This document shows positions 54,131 through 63,765 of a stretch of 64,000 bases of DNA, one piece after another; positions within the stretch are counted from its first letter, which is position 1; each line of letters opens with the position of its first letter. Below the pieces are notes generated by a model. It searched no databases. It was given only the letters and a program-made list of their open reading frames with translations, and was not told the origin of the DNA. Source of the stretch: Kamptonema formosum PCC 10802 (lineage in GTDB: Bacteria; Cyanobacteriota; Cyanobacteriia; Cyanobacteriales; Oscillatoriaceae); assembly GCF_000332335.1 (NCBI RefSeq), contig NZ_KB235948.1, forward strand, positions 1,569,282 through 1,633,281, read 5' to 3'. A program made the translations under genes and the position numbers.

Positions 54131-56116
54131 TCAAATCTTTCCCCGGCGTCCCACCAGAGTGGCCACCGCCGCCGCCAGCTGCGCCGGCTCCACCGGCTTG
54201 GGGATGTGTATCTGAAAGCCGGCAGACAGAGCCCGCGTGCGGTCTTCTGCCTTGGCATAAGCCGTGAGGGCGGCAGCGGGAATGCGCCACTCCTTACCCG
54301 CTTCCATCGCCCTCAGCTTGCGAATCAGGCTGTAACCGTCTTCTCCCGGCATGCCAATATCGCTCACCAGCACATCGGGTTTGCAGCGTTCGATTTCCGC
54401 CAGCGCTTCCCGGACAGAGGCCACAGCCGTCACCCGAGCGTCGTGCCCTTCGAGGACAGTGGCGATCAGCTCGCAGGTGTCGGCATCATCCTCCACCAGC
54501 AGCACCCGCAAACCGGCCAGCGGGGATGCGGGCGCAGGGTTTGCGGGAGGCGCGGGCTGTTTTTCCCCGCCGCCGGGTGCCCTGCTCCCTGCCCCCGATT
54601 CCGCCAGGGGCAGCCTGACGGTAAACATTGCCCCCTGTCCAGCACCGGCACTGTCCGCGCGGACGGTTCCGCCGTGCAGCTCGACCAGGTGGCGCACCAG
54701 CGCCAGCCCCAGTCCCAGCCCGCCGTAGGATCTGGTAGTCGTGCTGTCTGCTTGGCGGAAACGCTCAAAAACGTAGGGGAGAAAGTCAGGGCTGATGCCA
54801 GCGCCGGTGTCTGTTACCTTAATCTCCGCAAAGGACTCAGCGCCGCGCAGCGTCACCGCCACTCGCCCCCCCTTAGGGGTGAATTTGATAGCGTTGGAGA
54901 GCAGATTCCAAATAACTTGCTGCAAGCGCTCGCGATCGCCTGAAATCGGCCTGACTGTCCTGTCAATCTCCACATGAAGCCGAATGTTCTTAGCCTCAGC
55001 TGCTGGGCGCATGCTGTCAATCGCGGCTTCTACGGTTGGTGCCAGGTTAACAGAGGCCATATTGAGGTTGAGCTTGCCACTGACAATCCGCGAGACGTCC
55101 AGAATATCCTCAATCAGTTTCACCAGCGACTTGGTGTTGCGCACGATCGTCTCCAGGGCGTGAGAAACCGTCGCCTCGTCAAACTTCAAGTTGCGCAGCA
55201 GCTCAGCCCAGCCGAGTATGGCGCTCAGTGGCGTCCGCAGCTCGTGGGAGAGTGTGGAGAGAAACTCGTCCTTGAGCCGGTTGGCTTTCTCCGCCTCGGC
55301 GCGAGCCGCCCGCTCCCGCTTTAGCAACCTGTCGCGCTCTTCGGACGCCCGCTTGCGCTCGCTGATATCCCGAGCCACCACCAGAGCTGCTGGCAAACCT
55401 TTATAAGTAAAGGGAGATGCTGTTACCCCCACATCCACAACTGTCCCATCCAGCCGGACAATTTTTTCTTCCAAAAGTGGCGCTTGCTTTCTTTCTTGCA
55501 AAATCTGCCGGATGCGCTCTTTGACGATTTCGTGACAGTCTGGGTGGATGAAATCTAGTATTGGCTTTCCCAGCAGTTTTTCGGGACTGGCTGCGCCGAA
55601 AAGTTTGAGGCCGGCGCTGTTGATAAAAACAATCTTTCCCTCGCTTTGAATAAAAACGGTATCCGGCAATAATTCTACCAGGAGCCGGTATTGCTCTTCG
55701 CTTTCTTGCAGCGCCTCCTGAGCGGCTTTGCGCTCCGCTCTCTCCCAGGTTTCCCGCAGCGCCCGCATCACCGACGGCACAAGGCGCTCCAGCCGGTGCT
55801 TCAGCACATAGTCCGTAGCGCCCTTTCTCAGGGTTTCAATTGCTAGCTCCTCACCCAAAGCCCCGGACACAAAAATGAATGGCACTTCCGGACAGACTCG
55901 CCGAGCAATTTCCAAAGCCGATATGCCGTCAAAATTCGGCAGCGAATAGTCTGAGAGAATCAAGTCAAAGCTGTCTCCCTCCAGTGCCGCCAGAAACTCC
56001 TCGCGCCCCTCCACCTGAACCAGCTCGCAGTCAATCCCCCCATCAGTCAAGTTCGCGCCGATGAGTTCCGCGTCCAGCAGGCTGTCTTCCAGAAGGAGAA
56101 TTCGCAGGGGTTTCAT
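54131..56116 (-). CDS. Hybrid histidine kinase REC-PAS-HisKA-HATPase-REC
   Basis: The 661-aa product has an N-terminal receiver (D56 in ILSDYSLPNFDG), a PAS domain (about 140-255) and a coiled linker. HisKA follows with H291 in LSHELRTPLSA, an intact HATPase (NLLSNAIKFTP, DTGAGI, GLGLGLALV) and a C-terminal receiver (D586 in LVSDIGMPGEDG). The ATG at 56116 has AAAGGAA upstream. Its catalytic half is close to that of the 1441-aa kinase further along, but it lacks that protein's asparagine-rich insert. It reads away from the Rcp1-like regulator, which lies 249 bp upstream on the same strand. Confidence 0.93.
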   Translation of the reverse strand: MKPLRILLLEDSLLDAELIGANLTDGGIDCELVQVEGREEFLAALEGDSFDLILSDYSLPNFDGISALEIARRVCPEVPFIFVSGALGEELAIETLRKGATDYVLKHRLERLVPSVMRALRETWERAERKAAQEALQESEEQYRLLVELLPDTVFIQSEGKIVFINSAGLKLFGAASPEKLLGKPILDFIHPDCHEIVKERIRQILQERKQAPLLEEKIVRLDGTVVDVGVTASPFTYKGLPAALVVARDISERKRASEERDRLLKRERAARAEAEKANRLKDEFLSTLSHELRTPLSAILGWAELLRNLKFDEATVSHALETIVRNTKSLVKLIEDILDVSRIVSGKLNLNMASVNLAPTVEAAIDSMRPAAEAKNIRLHVEIDRTVRPISGDRERLQQVIWNLLSNAIKFTPKGGRVAVTLRGAESFAEIKVTDTGAGISPDFLPYVFERFRQADSTTTRSYGGLGLGLALVRHLVELHGGTVRADSAGAGQGAMFTVRLPLAESGAGSRAPGGGEKQPAPPANPAPASPLAGLRVLLVEDDADTCELIATVLEGHDARVTAVASVREALAEIERCKPDVLVSDIGMPGEDGYSLIRKLRAMEAGKEWRIPAAALTAYAKAEDRTRALSAGFQIHIPKPVEPAQLAAAVATLVGRRGKI

Positions 56117-56364
56117 AACAATCTTTCCTTTCGCCTTTCTCTCATCACCGTTTATAATATATAATATATAAGCATATATTTTATTTCGCTTTTCTTAAAT
56201 CTTTCTGTTTATTTGCATGGGGGCTGGCAGCCTTAGGGCAAGCGGACAGCTATTAAACGGAAATGCCCGACCAGAGCCGGAATTCCGTTTAATTGCCTCT
56301 TATTAAGCTGCTGTCCGGCTCTCTTGTGCCGGCAGCGCTATAGAGAGGGGAAACGAACTGCAAC

Positions 56365-56823
56365 TCACCGCCGGTGGGAGGGCGCGCTGCCTGGGGGCGG
56401 CTGATTGAGGACCGCCCAAAACAGCCCCAGTTCCTTGAGCGCCTGGATAAACTCTTGGAAATCGACCGGCTTGACCACATAGGCATTGACACCTAAATTA
56501 TAGCTCGATACCAGGTCTTGCTCCTCGCGCGAAGAGGTGAGCATCACCACGGGAATGGGTCTGAGGGCTGGGTCCGACTTCATCTGCGCCAGCACTTCCA
56601 GCCCATCGACTTTCGGCATCTTTAAATCCAGCAGCACTACAGCGGGGTTGCCGAACGCCCGCAGCCGGTACATGCCGCGCCGGTAAAGATAATCCAGGGC
56701 GTCCTCCCCGTCTCGCGCCACCACAACTTCGTTGGCGAGATTGTTTTCAGCCAGCGCCGCCAGGGTTAACTCAACGTCATAAGGACTGTCCTCAACCAGA
56801 AGAATTCGCATTAATCCCTCCAT
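56365..56823 (-). CDS. Rcp1-like response regulator
   Basis: The 152-aa product is a single receiver domain of the type paired with cyanobacterial phytochromes and related kinases. It has ILLVEDSPYDVELTLAAL, the phospho-acceptor D66 in VVLLDLKMPKVDG, VMLTSSREEQDL and NAYVVKPVDF. A start at ATG 56823, or at the ATG four codons later (better Shine-Dalgarno GAGGG), is possible. It lies 10 bp after the PAS-PocR kinase gene, so the kinase is its likely partner. The tail is proline/serine-rich. Confidence 0.93.
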   Translation of the reverse strand: MEGLMRILLVEDSPYDVELTLAALAENNLANEVVVARDGEDALDYLYRRGMYRLRAFGNPAVVLLDLKMPKVDGLEVLAQMKSDPALRPIPVVMLTSSREEQDLVSSYNLGVNAYVVKPVDFQEFIQALKELGLFWAVLNQPPPGSAPSHRR

Positions 56824-56833
56824 GATTATCCCC

Positions 56834-59023
56834 CTATTCTAGGAGCTTTGGCAGTGAGAAGTAGAAAGTAGCGCCCCGATCGGGGGCACTTTCCGCCCAA
56901 GTTCGCCCCCCGTGCCGGTGGACAATCCGGCGGACATTGGCCAGCCCGATGCCGGTGCCCTCGAACTCGGAAGCGCTGTGCAGGCGCTGAAACACCCCAA
57001 AGAGTTTTTCGGCGTACTTCATATCAAATCCCACCCCATTATCGCGCACAAAAAATCCCACCTCCCGCTCAGTTTGGCTGCTGCCGATTTCAATCTCAGC
57101 TCGGTCGCACCTCCGCGTGAACTTCACAGCATTATACAGCAGATTGCGCCAGACTTGCCGCAACATAGAAGCGTCCCCCCGCACTGCGGGCAAGTCCTTA
57201 ATTTCCCACCCAATGTTGCGCCCTTCTGTTTCTGGCTGGAGTTCGCGCAACACTTCTTGAAGGAGCCGGTTCATATTCACAGCGCTCTGGCGCATTTCGC
57301 TGCGCCCCATCCGAGAGAAGGCTAGCAAATCGTCAATGAGATTGCCGGCATGTTTGGCTGTTTCCATGATAGTATTGAGATAGCGCATAGCCGTTTCATC
57401 CAGACCGGCTGCCGCCCTTTTTTGCAGCAAGTCCGCGAAGCCGCTAATGTGGCGGATTGGCGCTCGCAAGTCGTGGGAGACAGAATAGGAAAAGGCTTCC
57501 AGCTCCTTGTTGGATTCTTCCAGCTGTGCCGTGCGCTTTTGCACCAGGAGTTCCAGGTTCTCGTTGAGCTGCCAGATTTCTTCTTCGGCTCGCTTGCGCT
57601 TGACGATTTCGCCGATCAGCTTGGCGGAAGTCTGCAAGCGGTTCTTCGCCATTTCGATAATATAAGCCGGTCGGGGTTCGTAGGCGCTAGCCTGTTGCTG
57701 GAGCTCCCCGACAGTGACGCCGTAGCGCTCTGCAAGTTCTTTCAGTCTCTCAGGATCTTTAGGCGGATCGCCATAGCCAAAGTTAATGCTGCCGACAATT
57801 TCCTCACCGGCATAAATCGGCACAGCATACAGCCGGATGCCGCCGGCACATTCAATATCCACCGGCTGTCCCGTTTCTATAGACGGCTTCGAGGCGTGAT
57901 TCCAGCAGGATTCGTGACAGTGCCACTGGCCGCAGGCCAGCGCCTCTCGATCATCGCCGGCAGCGCACAGCCGGCGAGAGGCGCTGTCCATAAACCGGCA
58001 CCACCCGGAAGAAAAAATGCCCATCGCATAGTCGCCATTTGTCTCGTAAACGGCAGAAGAAGTTTGCAGCAAATCGAGGCAGTCACCGGCAATATCGTGG
58101 AGGACTTCCGCACCGACAGCATCTAAAATCGTGCGGTTCGTGTTGAGTTCAGTCAGGTCGCCGTAAGGCTGCCGGTACGGCTCCGCAACTTGCGGGTGTT
58201 TCTTCGTCAGGAGCCACTCAATCCGCTTCAGCCGGTCTTCTGCCTGCTTGCGCTCCGTGATGTCGCGCATCACCTTGGAGAAACCTCGCAGAGTGCCGGT
58301 TTCACCGAGCAGTGCCGAAATCGTAACCGTCGCCCAAAACTGCGTTCCATCTTTCCGCACCCGCCAACCTTCGCATTCAAACCGGCCTGTTTCTGCTGCT
58401 ATTTTGAATTCTTGTTCCGGCTTGCCCAGCTGAATATCTTCAGCGGGGAAAAAACAAGAAGAAGGCCGACCGATAATCTCTTGTTCCCGATAGCCGGTAA
58501 CGTTTTCTGCCCCTGAGTTCCAACTGGCAACATTTCCTGCCGGGTCTAGCATGACAATCGCGTAGTCCCTCACCCCTTCCAATAACAAGCGGAAGCGCTC
58601 CTCACTTTCCCGCAACTCTTCCTGCTGTCTTTGGATTTGGCGCAGGTTGAACTCAGCTTGCTTTCTAGCCAAGTGCAGCTGCTCAGTCAGCCAGCTGGCC
58701 GTCAGACCGACCAGTGTGAATAAAAACAGCAGCACTGCGTTTATCAGGGGGGAGTTAGGAAAGTGGGGGAGAGGAGACAAAAATAAGTAGGCGAGCGCTA
58801 TAATGCTGAGAGCTGTAGCTAGCAACCCGGAGAACAGACCGCCATACCAAGCGCTGACCATCACGGCTGCAGTAAACAGCAGCAAAGGGCTGGCGTCCCC
58901 AAGCAGCGGCGCGAGCAGCAGCCGCGACAGCAGGGCTAGCGCAACAGTTAATATAGGGATGCCGTAGCGCCGCACTGGGGAGCGGGTGGCTTGCGAGCAT
59001 CCCGGTTGTGCAAAGAAGCCCAT
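56834..59023 (-). CDS. Membrane histidine kinase with PAS and PocR sensor domains
   Basis: The 729-aa protein has an N-terminal KdpD-like DUF4118 membrane part (about residues 20-115, four helices). A PAS domain follows at ~145-255. A PocR-like domain is recognisable from ACGQWHCHESCW, IECAGGIRLYAVPIYA and GEEIVGSINFGYGD. HisKA comes next with H517 in VSHDLRAPIRH, then a HATPase ending in FSLPKLLE. The PocR-type cysteines and histidine suggest a small-molecule or metal ligand; that is inference. It is translationally close to the Rcp1-like regulator and probably phosphorylates it. Confidence 0.9.
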   Translation of the reverse strand: MGFFAQPGCSQATRSPVRRYGIPILTVALALLSRLLLAPLLGDASPLLLFTAAVMVSAWYGGLFSGLLATALSIIALAYLFLSPLPHFPNSPLINAVLLFLFTLVGLTASWLTEQLHLARKQAEFNLRQIQRQQEELRESEERFRLLLEGVRDYAIVMLDPAGNVASWNSGAENVTGYREQEIIGRPSSCFFPAEDIQLGKPEQEFKIAAETGRFECEGWRVRKDGTQFWATVTISALLGETGTLRGFSKVMRDITERKQAEDRLKRIEWLLTKKHPQVAEPYRQPYGDLTELNTNRTILDAVGAEVLHDIAGDCLDLLQTSSAVYETNGDYAMGIFSSGWCRFMDSASRRLCAAGDDREALACGQWHCHESCWNHASKPSIETGQPVDIECAGGIRLYAVPIYAGEEIVGSINFGYGDPPKDPERLKELAERYGVTVGELQQQASAYEPRPAYIIEMAKNRLQTSAKLIGEIVKRKRAEEEIWQLNENLELLVQKRTAQLEESNKELEAFSYSVSHDLRAPIRHISGFADLLQKRAAAGLDETAMRYLNTIMETAKHAGNLIDDLLAFSRMGRSEMRQSAVNMNRLLQEVLRELQPETEGRNIGWEIKDLPAVRGDASMLRQVWRNLLYNAVKFTRRCDRAEIEIGSSQTEREVGFFVRDNGVGFDMKYAEKLFGVFQRLHSASEFEGTGIGLANVRRIVHRHGGRTWAESAPDRGATFYFSLPKLLE

Positions 59024-59065
59024 ATGAATGCGATAATGATTTTAGCAGGGGGTAGGAGGAGAAGA

Positions 59066-59102
59066 TTTTTTGCCAGCTGAATCCCGGAAACGGGATTGAA
59101 AC
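59066..59102. other. Solitary CRISPR-repeat-like sequence
   Basis: A stretch ending aatcccggaaacgggattga plus aac has the shape of a cyanobacterial CRISPR repeat, with an internal AATCCC/GGGATT inverted repeat and a terminal ATTGAAAC. No second copy or spacer is found nearby and no cas gene is visible. Confidence 0.3.
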
Positions 59103-59172
59103 GCTTCGAGCATATTTCGCCTCCGTGGGAGCGGCAGTCTTTGCCGCATACTTCCATGATATAAATATCAGG

Positions 59173-62100
59173 TCAAGCTCCGAGACTGCCGGCTCGTCCC
59201 GCCAGGGAAGCCACCGCCGCTGCCAGTTTCGCCGGCTCCACCGGCTTGGCGAGGTGGATCTGGAAGCCGGCACCCAAAGCCTTTTGGCGATCTTCTCGTC
59301 TGGCGTATGCCGTCAGCGCCACAGCGGGCACTTGTCCCCCTCTCTCAGCGGGGAGCGCCCGAAGCTGGCGCATCAAAGTGTAGCCGTCGGCAGCCGGCAT
59401 GGAGATGTCGCTCACCAGCACATCGGGCGGCAACTTGGCTAGCGCGTCAAGCGCCTCAGACGCTGAGGCGGCTGCTGTCACCGAGGCTCCATACTCTTCC
59501 AGTGCGATGGCCACCAAGTCGCGGGTGTCGGTGTCGTCATCCACCACCAGCACCCGCAAGCCGGAGAGGGGGGTTGCTGGCGTGGGGGACGGCACCTCAG
59601 GGCCGGTGCCCTGCGCCCCGCGCCCGGCGATCCATTGCGCCAGGGGCAGCCTGACGGTAAACGTCGCCCCCAAACCAGCGCCCTCACTGCTAGCTGCCAC
59701 CGTTCCCCCGTGCAGTTCCACCAAATGGCGGACGATTGCCAGCCCCAGTCCCAGTCCGCCGTAGGTGCGAGTGCTGCTGCTGTCCGCTTGGCGGAAGCGC
59801 TCAAAGACGTGAGGCAGAAAATCGGGGTCTATTCCGCAGCCGGTGTCGCTGACCTGAATTTGCGCATAGGGCAGTGGATTTTGGATTTTGGATTTTGGAT
59901 TTTGGATTGGGGATGTGGGATTTTGGATTTTGGATTTTGGATTTTGGATTGGGGATGTGGGATTTTGGATTTTGGATTTTGGATTTTGGATTGGGGATTG
60001 ATTGTTTTGCCCGGAGATTGCGGCCTCATCCCCCATTTCTACGGAAAGTCGCACTTCGGCACGCCCCCCAGAAGGGGTGAACTTGATGGCGTTGGAGAGC
60101 AAATTCCACACCACCTGCTGCAGGCGCTCCGGATCGCCGCAGACCGGCGCAGCTGTTGGATCGAGCTGCACTCTCAGCGAGATAGACTTCGCCTCTGCTG
60201 CCGGGCGCACGGCATCCAAGCTGGCCTCAATCACCGGCAGCAGTTCGACTGGGCGAACGTTCAGCTGCAGTTTGCCGGTAATAATCCGCGAGACATCGAG
60301 GAGATCCTCAACCAGTTGAGACTGGGACTTGGCGTTGCGCTCAATTGTCTGGAGCGCCTTCTGTACCGTCGCCTCGTCAAATTTCTGCGCCTGTAGCAGC
60401 TTCGCCCACCCGAAAATGGCCGTCAGGGGCGTGCGCAACTCGTGGGAGAGGGTGGCGAGGAACTCATCTTTCATGCGGTTCGCCGCCTCCGCAGCAGCGC
60501 GAGCCCGTTCTGCCACTGAGTACAGCCGCGCGTTTTCAATGGCTAAGGCGGCGCGGTCGGCTAAATTTTGCGCAAAAGCGAGGTCAGTCGCAGTGTAGCG
60601 GCGACCTGACTCGGCTGCGATAAAAGACATCGCGCCCAGCGTCTTGGAGTGAAGTGCCACCGGCACGATCATCACCGAGGATAAGCCCACCTGGCGCAGG
60701 ATTTCCAGGTGCTCCGCATCGCGGGCGGAGGCCAGTAGCAGTGAGTCGGGAATCTCGGGGTAAAGTTCTGACTTGCCGGTGCGCAGCACCTGGGCCACGC
60801 CGCGCGGCTGGTTCGGGTCGTAGGGGTACCGGCGCTGCAATTCGCGGGCCCACTCTATCTTCGCTGGGTTGACATGGGCGACCGCCACCGGCAGGACCGA
60901 GCCGTCTCCCTCAATGATGTGGACGGCACACCACTCAGCGATCTGGGGGACGGCGAGTTGCGCCACCCTCTCCAGGGTAATCGAATAGTCTAGCGAAGAC
61001 GCCAGCACCGCGCTCGCGGACGCTAGAAAGCGCTGCGCTTCCTCTGTCCGCTTGCGCTCTGTGATGTCCACAAAGGCACCGACGCTCCCTCTGGTTTTGC
61101 CCTCCTCGTCAAACAGCGGCGCGGCGCACTCCAGCAGGTTGACGATTTTTCCGTCTGAATGCACCACCTCGACTTCAATGTGAACTTCGACGCCATGAGC
61201 GGCTGCGTACTGCATGGGCAGCTCTTCTGGAGCTAGCTCCCTGCCATCCTTGCAGACTTTAAAGTTGGAAGGTTTTTCCCCCTGTGCAGCGCTGAGGGAG
61301 GCATTCACCTCTGAGGAAATCCCCAAGAATTTGGCAAAATAGGGATTGACCCGGATATTTTTGCACTCCGCATCTTCGGCAATTCCAATTCCGATGGGCA
61401 TCACGTCCAGCAAGGTTTGCAACTCCGCGACGCGCCGCTGCAAGTCCTGGTTGAGTTTTTTTATTTCTTCTTCAGCCTTCTTGCGCGCATTGATATCGCT
61501 GGTTAAGGCAAAAAATCCTTTGACTTCCCCGCGCTCTCCTAAATGGGGAATGTAACTGGATTCTACATAGTAAGAGCGGCCTGGTTTATAGGAAATGGCG
61601 CTCTCAAAGGTGACTCGACGCCCTGACAGCGCCGCTTCTACATGAGGGCAAATTTTTTCATAAGCCGGCTCGCCCAGAACTTCTTTAATCGCTTTTCCGA
61701 TAATTTCTGTGCGGTCGCGCCCGAACCAGGTTTCGTAAGTCTTATTGATGAAAACATACCGCTGTTGCGAATCGACGTAGGAAATGACCGCCGGCAGGCT
61801 GTCTGCGATCAGGCGGATTTTTTCTTCGCTTTCCCTGAGGGCTTGTTCCGCTTGGACGCGGTGGGAGATGTCTGTGCAGGAGCCGATATAGCCGAGAAAG
61901 CTGCCGTCGGGCGTGAAGCGCGGGGTGCCGGTGTCCAAAATCCAGCGGTACTCACCGTCAAAGCGCTTCAGCCGGTATTCCACTATGAAAGGTTGACGGG
62001 CGTCAAATGCTGTGGTATATGTGTCGAGACAGCGCTGCAAGTCGTCAGGATGGACGCCCTCAGTCCAGCCACTGCCGGTCTCTTGTTCTAACGTCCTGCC

Positions 62101-63498
62101 GGTGAAGTCCAGCCAGCTTTTATTCAAGTAATGGCAGAGCTTGTCGCTGCCAGCCATCCAGATGAGAACGGGAGCTGTGTCGGCTAGGCTGCGAAATCGT
62201 CTCTCGCTTTCTTGCAGCGCCTCTTCCAGTTCCTTGCGCTTGCTGATGTCGCGCTGAGTCCCCCAGGCTCGCACTAAAAAGCCATTTTCCACAATCCCCA
62301 ACAGATTGTTCAAGAAATACTTAGGATTGCCCTCCCTGTCAAACTCGTGGCTTTCTGCATCCACCAGCCTGTAGCTAGAACGGATAAAGTTCCGCAGGTA
62401 TTCGAGATTGTGCCGGTCTGAACTGGGGAGCAAGTCGCCCACCCTCGCCCCGACAATCTCTCCCACAGATGAAAAGCCATACATCTGAGCCATTGCGCTG
62501 TTGCACTCAGCCAGGTAGGCGTATTGGTAACACTGCTGAATTTGCTCATCTTCTGGAGATTCTGTTGAGATTGGCACTTCCAGCTCAAATCGCCAAATCC
62601 CTTCTGTACTCTGCTCGACAAAACTCCGGTAGCGTTTCTCGCTCTGTCGCAGCGCCTCCTCCAGCTGAGTGCGGCGGGTGATGTCGCGGAAGAACCACAC
62701 CCGACCGCAATATGCGCCGTCCGCACTTTTGACCGGCGCGCTGTAGCGATCGAGGGTGCGCCCATCTTTGAGCGGGATTTCTTCGTGACTTTCTGCTTCC
62801 GGGTGCTGGTAGAGATAGGCCACTCGCGCCAAAAACTCCTGCGGATTGACCAGCTTGCCCTCAACGGCTCGCAGCGCCGCCGCATCCGACCGCGCTGCCA
62901 TGACTTCTTCTGGTATTTCCCAGATGTTGACAAAAGGCCGGTTGTATGATATAATTTTACATTCTTTGGAGACAGTTAGAATGCCGTGAGTGGGTGCCTC
63001 GGATTGAGACTCTTCTGGATTGCAGCCAAACATCTCCGCCATGCGCCCGCTGACGTAAGTCGTCCGCCACTGGGCGTCAACTGCCCAAATCGCCTCGTTC
63101 GCCGTCTCGACGATGCGCCGGTACAGCTCGGATCTTTCCAGCAGTTTTGACCGGCTCGCCGCTGCTCGCTGTCTGGCGGCGCGCAGTTCGTCCCTCAGCG
63201 AGCCGGTGGCCAGCGCCACCAGCCCGCAAACACCGAGCTCGACGAGAGTGCCGGCGGCTGCGCTGTGTGAGGGAAGCGCCGGTGTGAGGCAGCAGGCAAT
63301 GGCCAAAGCCGACAGTGCGGTGGCCAGCAGCCCAGGCCCCACGCCGCCATACCAGGCACTGAAGGCGGCAGCCGCCACAAACAGCGCCACAGGGGTTCCT
63401 AAAAGCGGCCACAGCATCAGCGTCAGTGCGAGTGCGCCAGCTACGGTTAGCAGGGCCAAACCGTAGCGCCGCAGTTGGGGGGGGGAGACTCTCAGCAT
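59173..63498 (-). CDS. Large membrane hybrid histidine kinase (DUF4118-PASs-GAF-HisKA-HATPase-REC)
   Basis: The 1441-aa protein begins with a DUF4118-like membrane part (about 10-110). Five or so PAS/PAC domains follow (repeated DITxRxxxEExLRESE linkers, e.g. FVEQSTEGIWRFE and WMAGSDKLCHYLNKSW), then a GAF domain (ADRAALAIENARLYSVAE at its end). HisKA has H1019 in LSHELRTPLTA, the HATPase carries NLLSNAIKFTP, and a receiver has D1364 in LVSDISMPAADG. Between the ATPase N and G1 boxes sits an insert of three 14-residue repeats (SPIQNPKSKIQNPT), encoded by 42-bp units. Ligands of the PAS/GAF domains are unknown. The ATG at 63498 is the best start. Confidence 0.92.
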   Translation of the reverse strand: MLRVSPPQLRRYGLALLTVAGALALTLMLWPLLGTPVALFVAAAAFSAWYGGVGPGLLATALSALAIACCLTPALPSHSAAAGTLVELGVCGLVALATGSLRDELRAARQRAAASRSKLLERSELYRRIVETANEAIWAVDAQWRTTYVSGRMAEMFGCNPEESQSEAPTHGILTVSKECKIISYNRPFVNIWEIPEEVMAARSDAAALRAVEGKLVNPQEFLARVAYLYQHPEAESHEEIPLKDGRTLDRYSAPVKSADGAYCGRVWFFRDITRRTQLEEALRQSEKRYRSFVEQSTEGIWRFELEVPISTESPEDEQIQQCYQYAYLAECNSAMAQMYGFSSVGEIVGARVGDLLPSSDRHNLEYLRNFIRSSYRLVDAESHEFDREGNPKYFLNNLLGIVENGFLVRAWGTQRDISKRKELEEALQESERRFRSLADTAPVLIWMAGSDKLCHYLNKSWLDFTGRTLEQETGSGWTEGVHPDDLQRCLDTYTTAFDARQPFIVEYRLKRFDGEYRWILDTGTPRFTPDGSFLGYIGSCTDISHRVQAEQALRESEEKIRLIADSLPAVISYVDSQQRYVFINKTYETWFGRDRTEIIGKAIKEVLGEPAYEKICPHVEAALSGRRVTFESAISYKPGRSYYVESSYIPHLGERGEVKGFFALTSDINARKKAEEEIKKLNQDLQRRVAELQTLLDVMPIGIGIAEDAECKNIRVNPYFAKFLGISSEVNASLSAAQGEKPSNFKVCKDGRELAPEELPMQYAAAHGVEVHIEVEVVHSDGKIVNLLECAAPLFDEEGKTRGSVGAFVDITERKRTEEAQRFLASASAVLASSLDYSITLERVAQLAVPQIAEWCAVHIIEGDGSVLPVAVAHVNPAKIEWARELQRRYPYDPNQPRGVAQVLRTGKSELYPEIPDSLLLASARDAEHLEILRQVGLSSVMIVPVALHSKTLGAMSFIAAESGRRYTATDLAFAQNLADRAALAIENARLYSVAERARAAAEAANRMKDEFLATLSHELRTPLTAIFGWAKLLQAQKFDEATVQKALQTIERNAKSQSQLVEDLLDVSRIITGKLQLNVRPVELLPVIEASLDAVRPAAEAKSISLRVQLDPTAAPVCGDPERLQQVVWNLLSNAIKFTPSGGRAEVRLSVEMGDEAAISGQNNQSPIQNPKSKIQNPTSPIQNPKSKIQNPTSPIQNPKSKIQNPLPYAQIQVSDTGCGIDPDFLPHVFERFRQADSSSTRTYGGLGLGLAIVRHLVELHGGTVAASSEGAGLGATFTVRLPLAQWIAGRGAQGTGPEVPSPTPATPLSGLRVLVVDDDTDTRDLVAIALEEYGASVTAAASASEALDALAKLPPDVLVSDISMPAADGYTLMRQLRALPAERGGQVPAVALTAYARREDRQKALGAGFQIHLAKPVEPAKLAAAVASLAGRAGSLGA
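59875..60000. repeat. Three in-frame 42-bp repeats inside the 1441-aa kinase gene
   Basis: The plus strand shows tggattttggattttggatt followed by ggggatgtgggat three times. The last copy ends with ggggattgattgttttgc. The unit length is a multiple of three, so the reading frame stays open. The same gattgattgttttgc end is found in the hybrid kinase at about 45335. Confidence 0.9.
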
Positions 63499-63689
63499 AT
63501 TCCTTTCGGCTCGGTTCCGATAGAAGCGATGCGCGGAAGCGCCGCAGCGCGGATTGTGGGCTGTGGCATCTGACTGCCGCTATTGCTCAATGGGCTTGAC
63601 CTGATTATCGCCTAGAAAATGGCAGGACGGTTCTCCCTGTAGGGATAGAGCCTGTCTCCGGGTGGGCGCGGTTGGGCGTGGCTCTGAGA

Positions 63690-63765
63690 TATAGCGGTTT
63701 TCATCTGAGTGAGGTACTGAGAACCCCGGTTTCTTAAAGAAACCGGGGTTCTTATGCGCTATATT
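63690..63765. repeat. MITE-A element, shorter copy with paired core variant
   Basis: The core reads agaaccccggtttctt and its exact inverse aagaaaccggggttct. Compared with the reference core, one base changed on each arm so the stem stays perfect. The right arm region is shorter and ends cgctatat. Confidence 0.85.

Noticed and set aside
53900-54943. 347-residue plus-strand protein
   Set aside because: It is mostly antisense to the hybrid kinase at 54131-56116.
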